Below, piece after piece: positions 61,889 to 64,000 of a stretch of 64,000 nt of DNA; position 1 is the first letter of the stretch, and each line of letters starts with the position of its first letter. The position numbers and the translations under genes are program-made. The DNA comes from CAJCBL01 sp035298965 (GTDB taxonomy: Bacteria > Verrucomicrobiota > Verrucomicrobiia > Opitutales > Opitutaceae). Where the stretch lies: the NCBI GenBank assembly GCA_035298965.1, contig DATGXO010000107.1, positions 1 through 64,000 of the forward strand, read 5' to 3'. The notes beneath the pieces were generated by a model, which had not been told where the DNA came from, searched no databases, and was given only the letters and a program-made list of their open reading frames with translations.

Positions 61889-63474
61889 GCGGAAGGTAGG
61901 CGTGGATGGAGGCGGGCGGCGGCGGTGGGCAGCTCGTCGGTATGGGTCGACGTGAAGGCGGATTCCAGCGATTCGCGTGCCGGGGCGGCACGCACGATCG
62001 CGAGGGCGAGAAGGGCGGCGACGGAGGCGAGGCCGAGCACGGCGGGATTGCGTAGGACGAAATCGATCCAGCCGTGCGCGAGCACGAACGCGGCGCCGGT
62101 GGCGAGCAGCGCGGCGGCGGGCACGAAACTCCACGCGCGGCGGAGCGCGGCGAGCCAGACCAGCCACGGGGCGGCGAAGAGCGCGGTGCCGACGAAGCCG
62201 AACTCGGCGCTGAACTCGACCCAGTCGCCGTCGGCGTGGACGTGCACGGGGCGATTCCAGTTCGGTTGAAAACGGCGCACGGCTGCGGCGAAGGTGGGCA
62301 CGCGTTGCTGGTACTCAGGGAAGAGGATCACGTAGCTGCCGGCGCCGTGGCCGAGCCATGGGCGGTCGAGCGTCATCTGCCAGGCGATGTCGTGGAGGAT
62401 GCGCCGATACGAGCCGCCGACGAGAAGATCGCCCGGCTCGCGCGCGAGTTCGGCGACGCGGTGCAGCGTCGCGCGGACCGGCGGCAGCAGCGCGAGGCCG
62501 GCGGCGAAGACGAGCGCCGCGGCTGCGCCGACCGTGAGGAGGCGCGGGCGGGAGAACCAGCGGTCACGCAACGGCCAGAGCACGAAGGCGGCGGCGGATG
62601 CTGCGAGTACCGCGGCGCCGGCGAGGCCGGCGCGGGAGCGGGTCGTGACGGTGCCGAGGAAGACGAGCGCGACGAGCAGACCACACCAGAGATTGCGTCG
62701 GCGCAGGAGCGGCCACGGGCGCAGCGGCGTGGGCGCGAACCAGGCGGCGAGCGCGAGCGCGAGCAGCACGACCTGATAGGCGGCCTGCTGGTTCTTGTAC
62801 GGGAACTGCGGCGCGCCGAGGTGGAACGCGGCGTCGGACACCAGCCAGAGCACGGCGTGCGAACCGGAGAGGTTGTGGGCGAACGCGAACGCGGAGAATG
62901 CCGCGGCGTGGAGCGCGAGCAGGCCGAGCACGGCGGAGAGGAAGGGTACGCGGCGGCGCAGCGCGGCGAAGGCGGCGAGCGGCAGACCGGCGGCGGCGGC
63001 GACGAGCAGTTGGCGCCAGGCGTTGGCAAAATCGAGGAAGTCGCCCGGCAGGCGGTCGAAGGGGCCGGCGATACCGGTCGGCAGCCAGGCGCGATGCGCG
63101 AGCGGCACGATCGCGCCGACGGGACGGCGATCCGGAATCAGGAGACGGTCGGGGTTGATCGCCTGACAGAGCAGGAGTCCGGCGAAGGCGAGCGCGCAGA
63201 ACACGACGAAGGGCGAGAAGAGCGGCGCGGCATCCGCGCGCACGGTGCCCGCGCGATCGCCGTCGCCGGTGGGCCACGCCACGAGCCGGCGACGGGCGGC
63301 GAGCCGGGCGAGCACGAACGCGATGCCGCCCACCGCGGCGGCGAGCGTCTGGCCGCCGACGGTCGACGCGCCCAGCCACCATGCCGGCGCGATCCACGCC
63401 ACGGCCAGCGCGCAGAGCACGACGCGCTCCGCGGAGGAGAGCGTGTCGGACGGCGCGTTGGTGGCGGCGGTCAT
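61885..63474 (-). CDS. O-antigen-ligase-like membrane protein
   Basis: 529 residues with about 12 transmembrane segments. Near residues 140-230 it has the layout of the Wzy_C/O-antigen-ligase superfamily; the late large loop contains RRILHDIAWQMTLDRPWLGHGAGSYV, the typical RxxxWxxxxxx..P..G.G.g region, and EFSAEFGFVGT. It could be a polymerase or a ligase. It is the first gene of the block, 44 bp after the beta-barrel gene and overlapping wzm by 4 bp. Confidence 0.82.
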   Translation of the reverse strand: MTAATNAPSDTLSSAERVVLCALAVAWIAPAWWLGASTVGGQTLAAAVGGIAFVLARLAARRRLVAWPTGDGDRAGTVRADAAPLFSPFVVFCALAFAGLLLCQAINPDRLLIPDRRPVGAIVPLAHRAWLPTGIAGPFDRLPGDFLDFANAWRQLLVAAAAGLPLAAFAALRRRVPFLSAVLGLLALHAAAFSAFAFAHNLSGSHAVLWLVSDAAFHLGAPQFPYKNQQAAYQVVLLALALAAWFAPTPLRPWPLLRRRNLWCGLLVALVFLGTVTTRSRAGLAGAAVLAASAAAFVLWPLRDRWFSRPRLLTVGAAAALVFAAGLALLPPVRATLHRVAELAREPGDLLVGGSYRRILHDIAWQMTLDRPWLGHGAGSYVILFPEYQQRVPTFAAAVRRFQPNWNRPVHVHADGDWVEFSAEFGFVGTALFAAPWLVWLAALRRAWSFVPAAALLATGAAFVLAHGWIDFVLRNPAVLGLASVAALLALAIVRAAPARESLESAFTSTHTDELPTAAARLHPRLPSA

Positions 63475-63518
63475 GGAGGTTGGTTGTTGCGGGCCAAGTC
63501 GGCGACCTGGCCTACAGG

Positions 63519-64000
63519 TCAGAACGTGCAGGAGACGAAGCCGGCGATGACGTGGCGGTCGTAGTCGAGCAGGTTGTTGTTCGAGCGGGAATTCGTGTAG
63601 GTGTAGTCGGCGCCGGCGGCCCAGGTGCGGTTGATCGAGTAGGAGAGATTCAGGCCGGCGCGGGTGCGCTCATCGTTGCGGCTGGTACTCGGGAAGTCGG
63701 CCCATTCCTCGGCGAGGCTGAGCGAGGCGCGGGTGCGTTGTCCGATGCGTTGGGTGACGCCGAGGCGGAGGGACGAGCTGACGGTCGAAAGGTTGTCGGC
63801 GCTGAGGCCCTGCTGGCGGCTGGCGTTGACCGATACGACGGTGCGCTCGCGGGCGTGCCAGGAGAGGGAGAGATTGCCGACGAGGGTGGCGCGACCGTGG
63901 TCGTTGAGGCCGACGGCCTCGCCCTGTTCGTAGCCGATGGAGAACGAGCTTTCGAGCTTCGGGAAGCGGGTCGGAGGGAGGAACGGTCCGGTGAGGCGGA
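63519..64000 (-). CDS. Outer-membrane beta-barrel protein, C-terminal part
   Basis: 160 codons up to a TGA at 63519; the 5' part lies beyond the window. Alternating hydrophobic/polar strands with aromatic ends are clear (for example FSIGYEQGEAV, GNLSLSWHAR, TRASLSLAEEW, TRAGLNLSYSI, AAGADYTYTNS), and the chain ends in Phe (FVSCTF), the outer-membrane sorting signature. It may be a BBP2/porin-like protein of the polysaccharide system; substrate unknown. Same strand as the cluster and 44 bp from it. Confidence 0.78.
   Translation of the reverse strand, partial: RLTGPFLPPTRFPKLESSFSIGYEQGEAVGLNDHGRATLVGNLSLSWHARERTVVSVNASRQQGLSADNLSTVSSSLRLGVTQRIGQRTRASLSLAEEWADFPSTSRNDERTRAGLNLSYSINRTWAAGADYTYTNSRSNNNLLDYDRHVIAGFVSCTF

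Overview
The window looks like chromosomal DNA from a high-GC member of the Verrucomicrobiota, most likely of the Opitutus type. The evidence is a short-tailed PEP-CTERM sorting signal (VPEPSTYG, hydrophobic segment, RRFKKK), a fused SecDF, very GC-rich codon use, and almost no Shine-Dalgarno sequences before the starts. The species cannot be fixed from the sequence alone.

Layout. (1) 1-1545: the right edge of an integrated element. A tyrosine recombinase runs off the left edge, beside a 45-bp 3' fragment of a CAU-anticodon tRNA that still carries the tRNA's terminator. (2) 1.9-28.2 kb: ordinary genome with mixed strands. It holds a CheY-like regulator, a coiled-coil lipoprotein, Obg GTPase, a GspE/PilB-type ATPase with a stand-alone N-domain partner, a rhomboid protease fused to a GYF_2-like domain, an EF-hand protein, an NfnAB/GltA-like flavoprotein pair, a TSUP exporter, glutamate dehydrogenase, MetF, RlmN, arginine decarboxylase, YajC-SecDF, RecJ, a metallophosphoesterase, a LysR/isochorismatase-like divergent pair, HisI, a DUF971 protein, a WaaE-like glycosyltransferase and a PEP-CTERM protein. 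(3) 28.2-30.3 kb: a secreted subtilisin-like protein with Ig-like and discoidin domains. (4) 30.6-63.5 kb: a 33-kb block of 30 genes, all on the minus strand, for a surface polysaccharide. It reads from about 63.5 kb down to a terminator at 30.6 kb. (5) 63.5-64.0 kb: the end of an outer-membrane beta-barrel gene on the same strand.

How the polysaccharide genes fit together. The first genes encode an O-antigen-ligase-like membrane protein and a Wzm/Wzt ABC exporter whose ATPase has a Wzt-type C-terminal extension. They are followed by about 18 glycosyltransferases (GT2, GT4, GT14, GT47-like and two tandem GT-A paralogues). The decorating enzymes are a pyruvyl transferase, an acyltransferase-3 protein and two hexapeptide acetyltransferases. 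There are also a Gfo/Idh/MocA oxidoreductase, an NAD-dependent epimerase, a second Wzy/ligase-like membrane protein and a PP-loop protein with a QueC-like cysteine cluster. Many neighbours overlap by 4, 10 or 14 bases, which argues for translational coupling. The product is probably a large, branched, pyruvylated and acylated polymer.

The most unusual points are the QueC-like PP-loop protein inside the polysaccharide cluster, two mutually exclusive hairpins directly before metF, the subtilisin-like protein with Glu where Asp is expected, the rhomboid-GYF_2 fusion, and families of short intergenic repeats.
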